Both the position numbers and the translations under genes were made by a program. Below, in pieces: positions 43,291 through 53,315 of a stretch of DNA of 64,000 nt. The DNA is from Echinarachnius parma (Eukaryota; Echinodermata; Echinoidea; Clypeasteroida; Echinarachniidae), in assembly GCA_037951105.1 (NCBI GenBank), contig JBAMJV010001369.1, forward strand, positions 1 to 64,000, read 5' to 3'. The notes beneath the pieces are model-generated. The model worked only from the letters and a program-made list of their open reading frames with translations. It was not told the origin of the DNA and searched no databases. Numbering within the stretch: the first letter of the stretch is position 1; each line of letters opens with the position of its first letter.

Positions 43291-43960
43291 AATTATAACA
43301 ATTGATAATTGATAATTCAGCTTTGAATATAACACACGCTTAAATGGAATTTAGTCCATGGATATCATGGGTTGCCACAGGGACACGATGAAACAAAAAA
43401 CTAAATTTGTAATTTGCATTCACCAATGGAATCGTCTCCCCAAAGTAAATAATAATTGTCAGTCTTATGCCTGGCCATGTCCTTTCTTGTCAGGGTCCCC
43501 CATAACCTTCCCACGGATACGTTTGCCGGTGAGAGGATACATCTGTCATCCCTGCTGCTCCTGTGCGCTAGCATCTCAAGTATGTGGTGTCATCATAGCA
43601 ACCGTTGCTAGGTGGTACTCGATACTGACAGCATCTCAGACAGTGCAATCTGCAAAGATGAATGATGTAGAGAAAGAGATGGTGTGCATCTGTGTGATTA
43701 GAAATGAAAAGAGTAGGTTTGTTTGCAAACTTGTCCAAAGCTAGAGATGAACTTGTTCCTAGTCTAAGTGTCCCTGTCAAAATAGAACAATAAAATTGTT
43801 TCTCCTTTTGTAAGTGACCCAAATTTAATAGGCAAAAAACAGAAAAAGGTATCCGCAAAGCGAAAAAAAACCTCCCAACATTAAATGGTCCATTAATTTG
43901 TTGCTTGCCCACAAGGGAAGTAGAATTTGCAAATAGTGACCTTGGGTTAATATCAGATCC
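43291..43960. other. Stretch without supported feature
   Basis: A 128-codon open frame at 43358-43744 has no recognisable domain. Its cysteine-rich middle (YICHPCCSCALASQV) resembles nothing I know, and no splice or promoter context supports it. I do not call a gene. Confidence 0.4.
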
Positions 43961-43967
43961 CAGAAGG

Positions 43968-44045
43968 CTAACATACTCTATGTGTTTGTCTTTGATTCCC
44001 TGGGGGAAAGATATCCATCATAATCCTGGTCCGTTTAGAGAAAAA
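43968..44045 (+). pseudogene. Possible LINE ORF remnant (NPGP motif)
   Basis: The frame reads MCLSLIPWGKDIHHNPGP. A hydrophobic run followed by GD-I--NPGP is the usual start of the endonuclease ORF of CR1/L2-like LINEs. Upstream RRLTYSM also fits. Nothing downstream continues, so this would be a short fossil; the match could be chance. Confidence 0.3.
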
Positions 44046-44180
44046 ATAATTGTTATCTTTATTCTTATTAAATTTCATTGTACAAAACAGGCTTCGGTTA
44101 TCCAGTTCATATTGTTCCTCCATCCTGAGCTGAGGCCCAGTTGCAACCTGATAACTATGTGGGGTCATGATCATAACTAA

Positions 44181-45470
44181 TAATAATTCAGCTGATCACT
44201 AGTAGTGATTTCTTATGTGGGGTCAGTCTAATTTAATTAGTTTTTACTTGTCTTCATATTTCGTTTTACCAGTATGTCATTATTGTTTTTTTTATCAAAT
44301 TGATGGGGGGGGGGGGGGGGGGGATGCATACCCCCTTCATATTATGCCCCAACATCGTAACCCCTAGCTACCCCACTACATTGTTTACATTATCTCGGTT
44401 CTCATCTCCGATCCGTGTTACTACATACTGCACCAGCACGCTCAATGGCAATGCGTGCGTGCACTTGAAATTGAGCCCCTTGATTGCATGCATGCTGCAC
44501 TAGCTGTAGACACACTTGTATTGTGCTGTGTGCTGTGCCGTGATTTAGTCGTGAATGTAGCTGTACTACTATAGGTAATTGCTTGTTACTTTTTTCGTAC
44601 CCAAATTGCACAACCGCACAACTCTGGAATTATAATACTCTAAGGGATTATACCTTGGATATATATTTATCAGGAATATTTTTTATTGTGCTGTCTACAC
44701 TACGGTCAACTACAGTAAGTTGCAGTTTATAGTAATTTGCAAATGTAGTATTGCAGCTAACAAATGGAATATGGTAGTGTGTGCCTTACTCCCCATCCTG
44801 CCCTGTCGTGGTGCAGTGTTTGGGTTCTACTGACACTACCCAATACACATGTTTTCTGGCAAATACTTGTGGTAGTTACGTAGCTGCGGGAGCCATAACA
44901 TTTGTACATAATGTTTGTAGCTCTGGCAGTTGAAATTGCAAATTCAAATGTAATTTTATGAGAATTTATATTTTTATATGTAGCATTTTGTTACTGTTTA
45001 TTTGTCTGTTTTTATAATTATCTGTTGTGATGTATACATTAGAGAATTTATTGATGCAAAGGAATAGGTGGAAAATACAAGAGAATCGATCCGTGACTGA
45101 AAGGGCTTCTATACTGCTTGTACTACAGGTGTGAATTCGCCACTCTTCAATGTTAAACATTTCAAAACAAAACCTTTTCTGTTTTGAAGATTTTATTGTT
45201 TTGTCGGTGCGTCTGCCCCAGGCTTTATAATTATAACAACATGAATCAAATGGAAATACAGTATTTATAAAGCAACCAAGGAATCAATCTATAATAAATA
45301 ACTGGAGGGAAAAAAAAGACTTCTCTACTGTGATGAAATTTGACACACTTCAATGTAACCTTTCAAAGCAAAGCGAACTTGACAATGACAATATGTAATA
45401 ATGGGTTGGGCAAAGTGGCTTCACCTTTTCGGAGAATAGACTGGTATATATATGACAATGTGCACAATGT
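44181..45470. other. Stretch with a G run, nothing else recognised
   Basis: A run of about 19 G at 44304-44322 separates two unremarkable AT-rich parts. No element ends or exons. Confidence 0.4.
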
Positions 45471-45473
45471 ATG

Positions 45474-45630
45474 TGTGTGTGTGGGTGTGTGAATGGGTGG
45501 GTGGGTGGTTGGGTGGTTGGGTGGGTGCATGGAGATACATGTAGGTAGACATTTGTGGTGTAACAAGGGTTGGACTACTAGACAAATGTGAGAGGGGGGG
45601 GGGGGGGGGGGGGGGGTTAAAGAGGGCACT
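45474..45630. repeat. GGGT-rich simple repeat and G run
   Basis: GGGTGGGTGGGTGGTTGGG at 45498-45516 continues into more GGGT units, then a run of about 22 G at 45595-45616. On the plus strand this has the pattern of a stable G-quadruplex. Confidence 0.7.
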
Positions 45631-46160
45631 CAGGGTGGCAGTCCACTAATCAGACTTTGTGTAAATGTATTTCTTTATTTATGAGCTTCAAATATAGGGC
45701 CTAATTTTTGTTATCCTTGCAGAAGCTTCTTCAGAGGGTCATTAATGATTGTTTTAAATTTGTTATATTATTTCTTGTATGTGTGTGTGTGTGTGTGTGG
45801 GGGGGGGGGGTGCTTACTGGGGCTACATTACTTTTCATGTCAGCCTTCATTCAATCAAATATGAATTATTTTGCAAATGTATAGAGTTCTTTGATGTAAG
45901 TGGCTCTTTGCCATGTTTGTTTTTTTTGTTTTTTTGTTTTGTTTTTTTGTTTTTTTTTTGGGGGGGGGGGGGGAGGAGGAGCTGTTATAGGCATTCTTGT
46001 GGCTCTTATTGCCATTTTGTGAGCTAAATTGCCGCAACCATCCGTGTATAAATTATATTCTGCCTCTTTACACAGTTCATTGAGTGGCACTAGCACTGGT
46101 AGGTAACTCTATTCGGGGGCTCTTTGTACTCAGACCATTAGCAGTGACCCCATGAAGCAG
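45631..46160. repeat. GT, G and T-run rich stretch with H-like fragment
   Basis: (GT)n plus G12 at 45780-45811; TTTTTTG units and G15 at 45921-45974. CTTACTGGGGCTACATTACT and GGCTCTTATTGCCATTTTGTG suggest a decayed H copy in reverse orientation across 45812-46030. Confidence 0.45.
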
Positions 46161-46164
46161 GGTC

Positions 46165-46692
46165 AAGTAGAGGCAATAATAGACCTGCCTTGGGCGCTAT
46201 GCTTGTATATTGTGTGTACAGGGTGGCCCAGAAAAAAATGGAATGGAATATTTCCCATTATTTTACTGAGATAAATGATACCAAGATCAGGTAGTTGTCA
46301 TTCTAGAGCAAATTTAGGGACACAATATCAGATATGTAAGGCAATGATAGACCTGCCTTGGGCGCTATGGTTGGATACTGTGTGCACAGGGTGGCCCAGA
46401 AAAAATGGAACATTTGGCATATTTCCCATTATTTAACTGAGAGAAATTATACCAAGAACAGGTAGTTATCGTTCTAGAGTGAATTTAGTGAAACAATGTA
46501 GAGTTTCAAATTTGCCAAATTTCAATCAAAATTGTGGACTGAAAATCACACCTCTTTCACATGTCAGAGACAATACCATTTGTCATTGTTTATTCCCCAG
46601 CTAAACAGCAAATTGATAAAGAACGTTCATTTACAATGTGCATTATACACTAGGCAGACGAGATAGGCGATTTTTCGGGGCCACCCTGTATA
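46165..46692. mobile_element. Tc1/mariner-like remnant with duplicated left part
   Basis: TACAGGGTGGCCCAGAAAAA at 46217 and CACAGGGTGGCCCAGAAAAA at 46385 are two left ends. A single right end, GGGGCCACCCTGTA, lies at 46677-46690. The 46165-46320 segment (ATAGACCTGCCTTGGGCGCT, GAGATAAATGATACCAAGA, CATTCTAGAGCAAATTTAG) is repeated at 46343-46490. TACAGGGTG ends with TA edges fit Tc1/mariner-type MITEs. No transposase. Confidence 0.55.
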
Positions 46693-47304
46693 TGATGCCC
46701 CCATAGGCACTATGTTTTTTTTTTAATGTTGGGCATCTATTGGTATGTTTATATAAATGCCACATGCACTATGGATCGATATTGAGTGTTTGTTGGCATT
46801 CACATACTGCCGCAGGCGGTGTGGTATTGTATTTTGTGCTTGTTGGGCTACAATTGTTTAGGAATGGGCTTGTCAAACAGAGCATAACTAAAGAAAATGA
46901 AACAAAAATAATCAATGACTGAACCAACCTTAAAACCTTAACAATAAACGCAATAGACTGCAGTATACTGCTCTCTGCTCAGTTCAAAATAATGGTAATG
47001 TTGAATGTGAACATTAATTCAGACTTTTGAGCTTGCAGCATAAAGATTCAGCTCTAAAATACATTGAACTATGTATGTAAGAAACAAAATAGTATTTTGA
47101 TTTGAGTATTGATCCTATAGCCTAAAATTCATAGAAATACATTCTATAATATATCATATTTGGCTGCATTTCTGACACATAATTACAAATTGATTGCATT
47201 ACAATTAATTAAAGTAACTTGACAGATGAGAATGTCACTTTCTGAACAGAAAGGGGATCAGTCACTCTTAATGGAGTGAAAATCAACTGATTTGTTGAAC
47301 AAAA
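46693..47304. other. AT-rich stretch, nothing recognised
   Basis: No feature can be supported. Confidence 0.4.
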
Positions 47305-47550
47305 TACTAAATCTGGGGGCTCAGGACAATTTAGTCCCCCCCCCAAATACAAATGCCAGAAGAACCTTAAAATTCCATTTTCAATTCATTTTTATTCATT
47401 TCCATTTCAATAATTATTTTTTTTAAAAGCCCCATGAATTTCTGTAGAGTATGATGTACAAGAGGTATAACAATATATGATTTAGAGCGCTCTTACAATG
47501 ATGGAATTGGCTTGAAATTGACGAGTAGCCCAAGAAAATGTTTTTTTCTT
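47305..47550 (+). repeat. Diverged repeat H copy
   Basis: ATCTGGGGGCTCAGGACAAT, TTAGTCCCCCCCC, AAGCCCCATGAATTTC and TTGACGAGTAGCCC-AAGAAAA follow the H order. An insertion of AT-rich sequence lies in the middle. Confidence 0.45.
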
Positions 47551-47789
47551 TCCCTTTACTGATATTTATGAATAATCATTGCTTTGTGTTCCCTACCTCC
47601 AATTTCAGCTGTATGCAAATTTCCTGGAAAAAATGCCACTATTGGGAAAAGTCAACCTCTGTACATTCATAAACTAAATTCATATTCCATGCATGAGCAA
47701 GTAGTATATTCATACAGCTGTCAGTGGCTCTAAGCATGGCTGCATTTTGCCTTCATGCCATACATCACCGGTTGAGAGAGAGAAAGGCA

Positions 47790-48106
47790 CTAAAGTCACT
47801 TTTTGTATTTCGTAGATCTAATCATGTTTACAGATTGGGAGCATTGTAAAAACTAAATTTAGCTTTCTTTTATTTTATTTTTGTATAAATATTCCACAAA
47901 TTAGACATGTTACAGTCATTATTATCTGAAAATTGGCATCACTATAAATAGAGAAGGGCTCTGACCTACAAGATGGTATGCGGAACTCAGTTGATCAAAA
48001 ATCGACCAATTAACACCCTTCTCACTCTCACACCATGATATTGAGTGTCTCTATGCTTCACAGGTCATACAAATTCGACCATTCCAGATTTAGCCAAAAT
48101 CGACTT
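47790..48106 (+). repeat. Dispersed repeat N (copy N3)
   Basis: AATCATGTTTACAGATTGGG, AAATTAGACATG, ACTATAAATAGAG-AAGGGCT and CTACAAGATGGTATGCGGAA correspond to 62390-62610 in order. It contains the uninterrupted version of the site where A3 sits in the copy at 39526. The last 80 bp (from 48017) are repeated at 49697. Confidence 0.6.
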
Positions 48107-48536
48107 GAAGGGATAGTTGAGTTTTGGTATAGAGGGTGCTACACAAATTTTTTGTTGTTGTGAGTGTCAAATTTGAAAGAGCATACAATTCTAACGACAG
48201 AATAAACTTTATTTGATCAAAAATGGGGCCCCACAATTATTCAATAATTTTGAACCAGCCGTTAATTAAAAAAAAAAATGCTTCCTCTTTTCAAAAAATT
48301 TACAAAAGAGGTTTTTAAATAGTTGTTGATTATCTCTCTATCTAATCACTATTTCAACAAAACATCACATGCACAATATTTTATTTAAAATGGTTGAAAC
48401 CAATGAGTTTTGAGAGAGCGCCCTCTTGAGTTACATATGTATATCGGCTCTTTTTAAAAATGATAACAGGCTTTTCACTAAGTCATTTGTAATTTTGTAT
48501 TCCTTTTGAGCATGGTGGAGTTATAACTATTAGTTT

Positions 48537-49617
48537 GTAATATATAAGCCTGGGTCGGAACGGTCGGAAGACCGGAATCCGTCCGGTGTGTGCGTGTTCC
48601 GGTTTTGTTTTCTCCATTCCGGTATTCCGATGAAACAATGTAATACATAAAGAATATCTTATATATTTTGTAGTAGAAAACTATCAGAAGAAAACAAATG
48701 ACAAAAAAGTACAAGAAAGACGATGTCGAATGCAACTTACAACGACAAGAAATCCGCTGCGTTTATTATGAAAGCCGATCTAGACTAGTACTAGTAGCTA
48801 CCCGGCCCGGCGCGCCCCGCACAGTCATGCGCTATATTGCAGCTGCTACCATAGGCATAGCGCTCAGCTCGAGCTGCACACATGTACTCTGTTAACGATT
48901 CTCAATTAAACGTTGACATCCAGTCCGCCCTATTTCGGTTACTAATAATGCTCGATACAACCCGCCATATCACTAGTATACTTTGCGTGCAGGTTACGGG
49001 TCTATTTTCTTACGCAAGAATCCATCCGCCGGGACTTCCCCAATTCCCGGCGGATGGATTCTTGCGTAAGAAAATAGACCCGTAACCTGCACGCAAAGTA
49101 TATGAGTGATATGGCGGGTTGTATTGAGCATTAGTAACCGAAAGAGGGCGGACTGGATGTCAACGTTTATTTGAGAATTATCGTTTGATCTAACAGTACA
49201 TGTGCAGCTCGAGCTGAGCGCTATGGTAGCAGCTGCATAGCGCATGACTGTGCGGGGCGCGCCGGGCCGGGTAGCTACTAGTAGCCTACTAGTCTAGATC
49301 GGCTTTCATTATAAACGCAGCGGATTTCTTGTCGTTGTAAGTTGCATTCGACATCGTCTTTCTTGTACTTTTTTGTCATTTGTTTTCTTCTGATAGTTTT
49401 CTACTACAAAATTTTCCGCGAGGCAGTTGAGTTGGCCTGTCTCGCAGCGCGGGGCCTGCCTGCGCTGCCGAAGCTATGGCAGACCTTCTAGTGCGTGTTC
49501 GTTCCGTATCATTCATTGGCAGGTTTTTTTTTTATCGGAATACCGGATTCCGACCGGCACAACACCGGCGGATTCCGGAACAAAAAAATTCCGACATGAC
49601 TCAGGCTTAGTAATATA
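48537..49617. mobile_element. hAT-like element 2 with a giant palindrome
   Basis: The element is 48545-49609, flanked by the perfect 8-bp repeat GTAATATA (48537-48544 and 49610-49617). Its ends are TAAGCCTGGGTCGGAA and TTCCGACATGACTCAGGCTTA, inverted. Subterminal CCGGAATCCG / CGGATTCCGG and CCGGTATTCCG / CGGAATACCGG pairs add to the symmetry. 8-bp TSDs support hAT. The middle is a near-perfect inverted repeat (next entry). It entered an older B element, whose sequence resumes cleanly on each side. Confidence 0.8.
48665..49411. repeat. 370-bp-arm palindrome inside hAT-like element 2
   Basis: Arms 48665-49034 and 49045-49411, with a 10-nt spacer. Arm identity by eye is above 95%; differences are a few substitutions and 1-4-nt indels. 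Each arm carries TACCCGGCCCGGCGCGCCCC (CpG-rich), CAGCTCGAGCTG and GTAACCTGCACGCAAAGTAT or its inverse. Short open frames on both arms (MTKKYKKDDVECN on the plus strand from 48698) are mirror images and match no family I know. Confidence 0.85.
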
Positions 49618-49696
49618 ATGGTGCAGGCTTTGGTTACTAAAATTCATTTTGACGAAAACTGTAATCTCTTTTTCCAAAACTCAACTATCCCTTTAT

Positions 49697-49775
49697 CTCC
49701 CTTCTCAATCTCACCCCATGATATTGAGTGTCTCTAGATGCTTCACAGGTCATGCAACTATTTTTTCCAGATTTG
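49697..49775 (+). repeat. Copy of the 48017-48095 segment
   Basis: CACCCCATGATATTGAGTGT and GCTTCACAGGTCATGCAAC repeat the sequence lying just left of MITE B5 in the same orientation. B5 and its hAT insert therefore lie between two direct copies of about 80 bp. Confidence 0.6.
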
Positions 49776-50235
49776 TCTCTAAAAGTGTGCATGTGGGTAA
49801 TCCATCAAAATCCAGTCAATTGTAGCAGTGAAAGAGAGCTCAAAGTTACTGTTGTAATTTGTCATTTTGTCACCATCTGGTATTTCAAGACGATTGTGAT
49901 GAGAGATTTATTGTGGATAATGTTTCTTAAATTATTGCTGTCTGTACTATGTTACAGTCAAAATAGGGACCCTCACATTCTCTGACGAATACACTGGGGA
50001 AGGAAAATGGTTTCCAATTTGGCACATTATGGTATTCAAATTACACATAGTTTACCTCACCTACATATAGCTTGAACTTGAAATTGATATTGTGCCAGAC
50101 AAACCTTTCCTATAGTTTCTTACACTTAGGCCATGAAAAATAAATGGTTTGATTGGCGTAACCCGCCCGTCCTAAAAATACCGGCGCTAATGCACGCCGA
50201 CCCTAGAGGTTTTTTCTGAATTTGATTTTTTTTTA

Positions 50236-50270
<35 letters not shown>

Positions 50271-50515
50271 TTTGCAATAGAATTTGCAATTGCGATGTGT
50301 TATGTGTGTGTTTTTGTGTATTTGTGCGAGAAAAAAAAAAAAAAAAAGAAAAGAAAAAAAAATCCCTACTGATCTACCCTTATTTTTGGTTGCCCGTTTA
50401 ACTTTTAAGATTGGAATACTCCAATCAAACAATTTGTTTGTTTTGGCCTTATAGATAGAGTATGTTATTTGGTGGGCTCTGTATAAACTCTATCCAAGCC
50501 TACACCCTAACCCTT
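49776..50515. other. Spacer with A-runs
   Basis: Runs of 26 A at 50245-50270 and about 17 A near 50331-50347 flank TTTGCAATAGAATTTGC. Nothing else is recognised. Confidence 0.4.
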
Positions 50516-51250
50516 TTTTTTTCTACTTGCCCATCCGGGCAAGTAAAAACATGAATGTTCATACTTCACTTGCCTAAACAGAACATTTACTTGCCCCCCT
50601 CCCCCCCCTAAAAAAACAAAAAAACAATGTGAAAAAAACATTAAAGGGATCTAGTAACTTTGTTGACATGTGCAAAACACGATGAGTGGTTGATACAATG
50701 TATATTGTTGTTATCTGATATGTCCACTGGGTGTTGTGTGAAAATTTCAAGTTAAATGGACTTTATATGGCCGAGTAATGAGCAAAAATGCAAAGTGACA
50801 TTCACTAACTCATTGCACTCACTTTGTACACGGTTCTGGCGATCCATTGGATAATTTGACATCTAAACACTTCAATCGTAAATATCTTTTTAACGAAAGG
50901 GAAATTTGAAAAACCGAAACCTGTCCCATGCTTTTTTTGTTAATAAGAATACAACAAGGTATGAGGGAACCGCTAGAATTTCAATTGGATTTTGAGGATT
51001 TAGACAATGTTACTAAGTCCCTTTAATTGTGCTATGTATCTCAATCTGCCTGGCAGCAAATTTTTCTCTAGTTTCTTGATGAAATTAAAATATAGTAGAA
51101 GGAATTACATTTTTCGCTCACAGTTGAACAGACATTTAAGTTGCCCGATCGGGCACCCAAACTAGTCAACTATAGACCTCTTATGAAATGTTACTTGCCT
51201 GACATAAATTTGTACTTGCCCCGGGCAATCAGGCAAGTGCTAGTGTCGAG
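50516..51250. repeat. Q-family repeat (Q5) interrupted by MITE A5
   Basis: TTTCTACTTGCCCATCCGGG and CACTTGCCTAAACAGAACAT precede the MITE; GTTGCCCGATCGGGCACCC and ACTTGCCCCGGGCAATCAGG follow it. The GTGTCGAGTCCC at 51243 is the degraded Q end (compare CTCGACACTC). Confidence 0.6.
50641..51026 (-). mobile_element. MITE A5 (TTAA)
   Basis: TTAA at 50641-50644 and 51023-51026. AGGGATCTAGTAACTTTG at the left, GTTACTAAGTCCCT at the right. It lacks the AGAAAAACTC hairpin of A2, A3 and A6 and instead reads CGGTTCTGGCGATCCATTGG, so it represents an older subtype. Confidence 0.85.
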
Positions 51251-51257
51251 TCCCGAC

Positions 51258-51639
51258 TACAGTCAAACCTTTTTTACAAGTATAGGGAAACAAGAAATGT
51301 TACCAATGTGGAAAGGCGACTTCTTTTCGATGCAGTGGACTACTACTATTAGTGGCAGTGAAAAAAATACATGGGGGCTCAGGGCGAATTCGCCCCCTAA
51401 ATGACAAAAAGAGCCCCCCAAAATCATAAAAGAGCCCATAAAATCATAAAAGAGCCCCCAAAATTAATCTAGTTCAATGCAAAACAGATTTTAGAGTGTT
51501 ATTTTCATGCATGCAAGCTTGAAAAGTAGCCCCCGAAAAAATAAATATTAATTCTTTCTCTGATTAGTGGTCACTGCAGGCAGGTTGGCTGGTAAAAAAG
51601 TGCTAGATACAGGTGGCCGCTATGATAGGTTTAACTGTA
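51258..51639. mobile_element. G-family element (G4) with H15 inside
   Basis: TACAGTCAAACCTTTTTTAC at the left and ATAGGTTTAACTGTA at the right are the inverted ends. GAAAGGCGAC..TTCGATGCAG and TGATTAGTGGTCACTGC..GGTGGCCGCTATG are the arms. An H copy at 51355-51545 occupies the middle. Confidence 0.6.
51355..51545 (+). repeat. Dispersed repeat H (H15), well preserved
   Basis: Reads CAGTGAAAAAAATACATGGG, GGCTCAGGGCGAATTCGCCC, then two copies of ATAAAAGAGCCC and one ATCTAGTTCAATGCAAAACA, then GCAAGCTTGAAAAGTAGCCC. This is one of the cleanest copies and useful as a reference for the family. Confidence 0.75.
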
Positions 51640-51658
51640 TATATATTCATGCAGTATG

Positions 51659-51736
51659 TACCGTAAAACTCCGTGTATAAGGCGCACTCGTGTATAAGGC
51701 GCACCCCCAACTTTCTAGAAAAAACAAAAAAAAAAA

Positions 51737-51770
<34 letters not shown>

Positions 51771-52414
51771 TTAAGAATTTTTTTTGGGACACCCTGTAGT
51801 CATGTTGGAACACTTACATCGCTGGTCTAGGGCATATCAAGGGCTTAATGTCAATTGTAGCTTTCATCATCATATACTTTTTTCACATACAAAATAGTGG
51901 TTAGCACAAAAATTGCACACATTGAGCAATAACACTGGTGCTCATGAATATTCATATTCATATATTCATGAATATTCATAAGCACTTATAGTCATTAAAT
52001 ATAGTGCAATTTTCTAACTTAAATAACTTTAACTATTTAACTATTTTCAATTGTGAGCAAAATTTATAACCACTGGTTAGATAATTGCATATATAATGAG
52101 TACTGCTGCTCACGAATGTATGAATATTCATTAACAGCAGTAATTTGCTCAATAAACTTGCAATTTTTACATCTGTAACCAACATTTTTATTGTGAGAAA
52201 AAAGTTATATCTTGCTGAATGCTACAACAGATAGCAAGCTCTTGTCATGCACTAGACCAGTACATTGAACATGACAAGAGGGTGTCCCCCAAAAAAAATT
52301 CTAAAAAAAAATTTTTTTTTTTTTTTTTGCTGTACCTGTGTATAAGGCGCACCCCCGACTTTGAAATTTTTTCCGACGGAAAAAAGTGCGCCTTATACAC
52401 GGAGTTTTACGGTA
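51659..52414. mobile_element. J-family MITE (J2)
   Basis: TACCGTAAAACTCCGTGTAT and ATACACGGAGTTTTACGGTA are perfect 20-bp inverted ends with TA edges. AAGGCGCACCCCCAACTTT pairs with the matching right piece. Further inside, GGGACACCCTGTAGTCATG at about 51787 pairs with CATGACAAGAGGGTGTCCCC, so a second inverted-repeat element appears to lie nested in the first. The T32 and A/T runs next to it are symmetric too. Confidence 0.75.
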
Positions 52415-52614
52415 GATTTGGGGGAATGGGAGTGGACCAAATGGGTGTAAGCCCCGCTGCAAGCTTAACACCAGTTGTAGTATACAGCCTGCAGGCCTGC
52501 ATATTAAATTTATTACAATTTAGGTTACATATGAGAAGACCACACTATCCATAACATTGCAATCAATTTCTGGTACTGGAGCGTGGAAATATTACATGTA
52601 TTTACGTACACAGA

Positions 52615-53152
52615 CCCCGTGTTCACACACAAAAATTTCATCGTACAGCTAGTCGAGAGCTGACTAGCTAGTCAGCTCTCGACTAGCTATACGATGGAAA
52701 TTGTGTGTATGAACGCTCACTAACGATACGTCGTATAAAGAATTATGATTAGCGAAACGGGGGTTTGAGCATCGTTTCGAACTAGAGCTGACTAAAGAAT
52801 CACGCTCGTTTTGTGTGTGAACGCTCGGCGACTCCAAGGTTATACGACAACGGTATAACTGGGCGGGGCTTAGCATGACCGCGTGTTACTTCACTCAGAT
52901 TTGCGCTCGCTCACAGATTGACATCAGACAGAAAAAAGACACCCCACTGCGCAGTAGCAAACTGCGCACCTATACGATGTTTTGTTGCAGCTGTTTTGGG
53001 ATCTTGTTTTTGTGTGTGTGAACGCTCGTTAGTTTCGTTAATCATGATTCTTTATACGACGTTTCGTTAATCATGATTCTTTATACGACGTTTCGTTAAT
53101 CATGATTCTTTATACGACGTTTCGGGATGAAAAATGTTTGTGTGTGAACACG
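52615..53152. mobile_element. D-family MITE (D2)
   Basis: CCCCGTGTTCACACACAAA at the left and TTTGTGTGTGAACACG at the right. The core shares ACTGCGCAGTAGCAAACTGC and GAGCTGACTA-AGAATCACGC with D1. Unlike D1 it has a perfect inner palindrome GAGCTGACTAGCTAGTCAGC (about 52659-52681) and a threefold 29-bp tandem repeat (53033-53119). Confidence 0.75.
53033..53119 (+). repeat. 29-bp x 3 tandem repeat inside D2
   Basis: Three identical units of TTTCGTTAATCATGATTCTT followed by TATACGACG at 53033-53061, 53062-53090 and 53091-53119. D1 has only one corresponding position, with different spacing. Confidence 0.9.
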
Positions 53153-53315
53153 CTGAGAGATATTGTACATGGATGCAAGGCGAGCAAGTGTATTGTAGTA
53201 TGAGTCACCTACTCCATTCATTGACTGGCTGGATGGATGCTGGCCACGCAGCCTTGATAACCTCAATGTCCTTCCCACCCCCACGCCTCGCTGCCTCGCT
53301 TCATTCATATCGTTA

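Larger units (their letters stand above)
48107..49694 (-). mobile_element. MITE B5, split by hAT-like element 2
   Basis: Left end AGGGATAGTTGAGTTTTGG (about 48109) and right end ACTCAACTATCCCT (about 49691). The inside matches other B copies in reverse, for example GAGCATGGTGGAGTTATAAC and GGTGCAGGCTTTGGTTAC. The edge TTAA has decayed on both sides (TTGA, TTTA). About 1.07 kb of foreign sequence sits at 48545-49617. Confidence 0.8.

Noticed and set aside
43358-43744. 128-codon frame with a Cys cluster
   Set aside because: No recognisable domain, no splice or start context, and no repeat or paralogue in the window; possible by chance at this length.
48698-48895. hAT transposase N-terminus (MTKKYKKDDVECN frame)
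   Set aside because: The frame lies in the palindrome arm, has no BED-finger Cys/His pattern or other transposase motif, and is only 65 codons.
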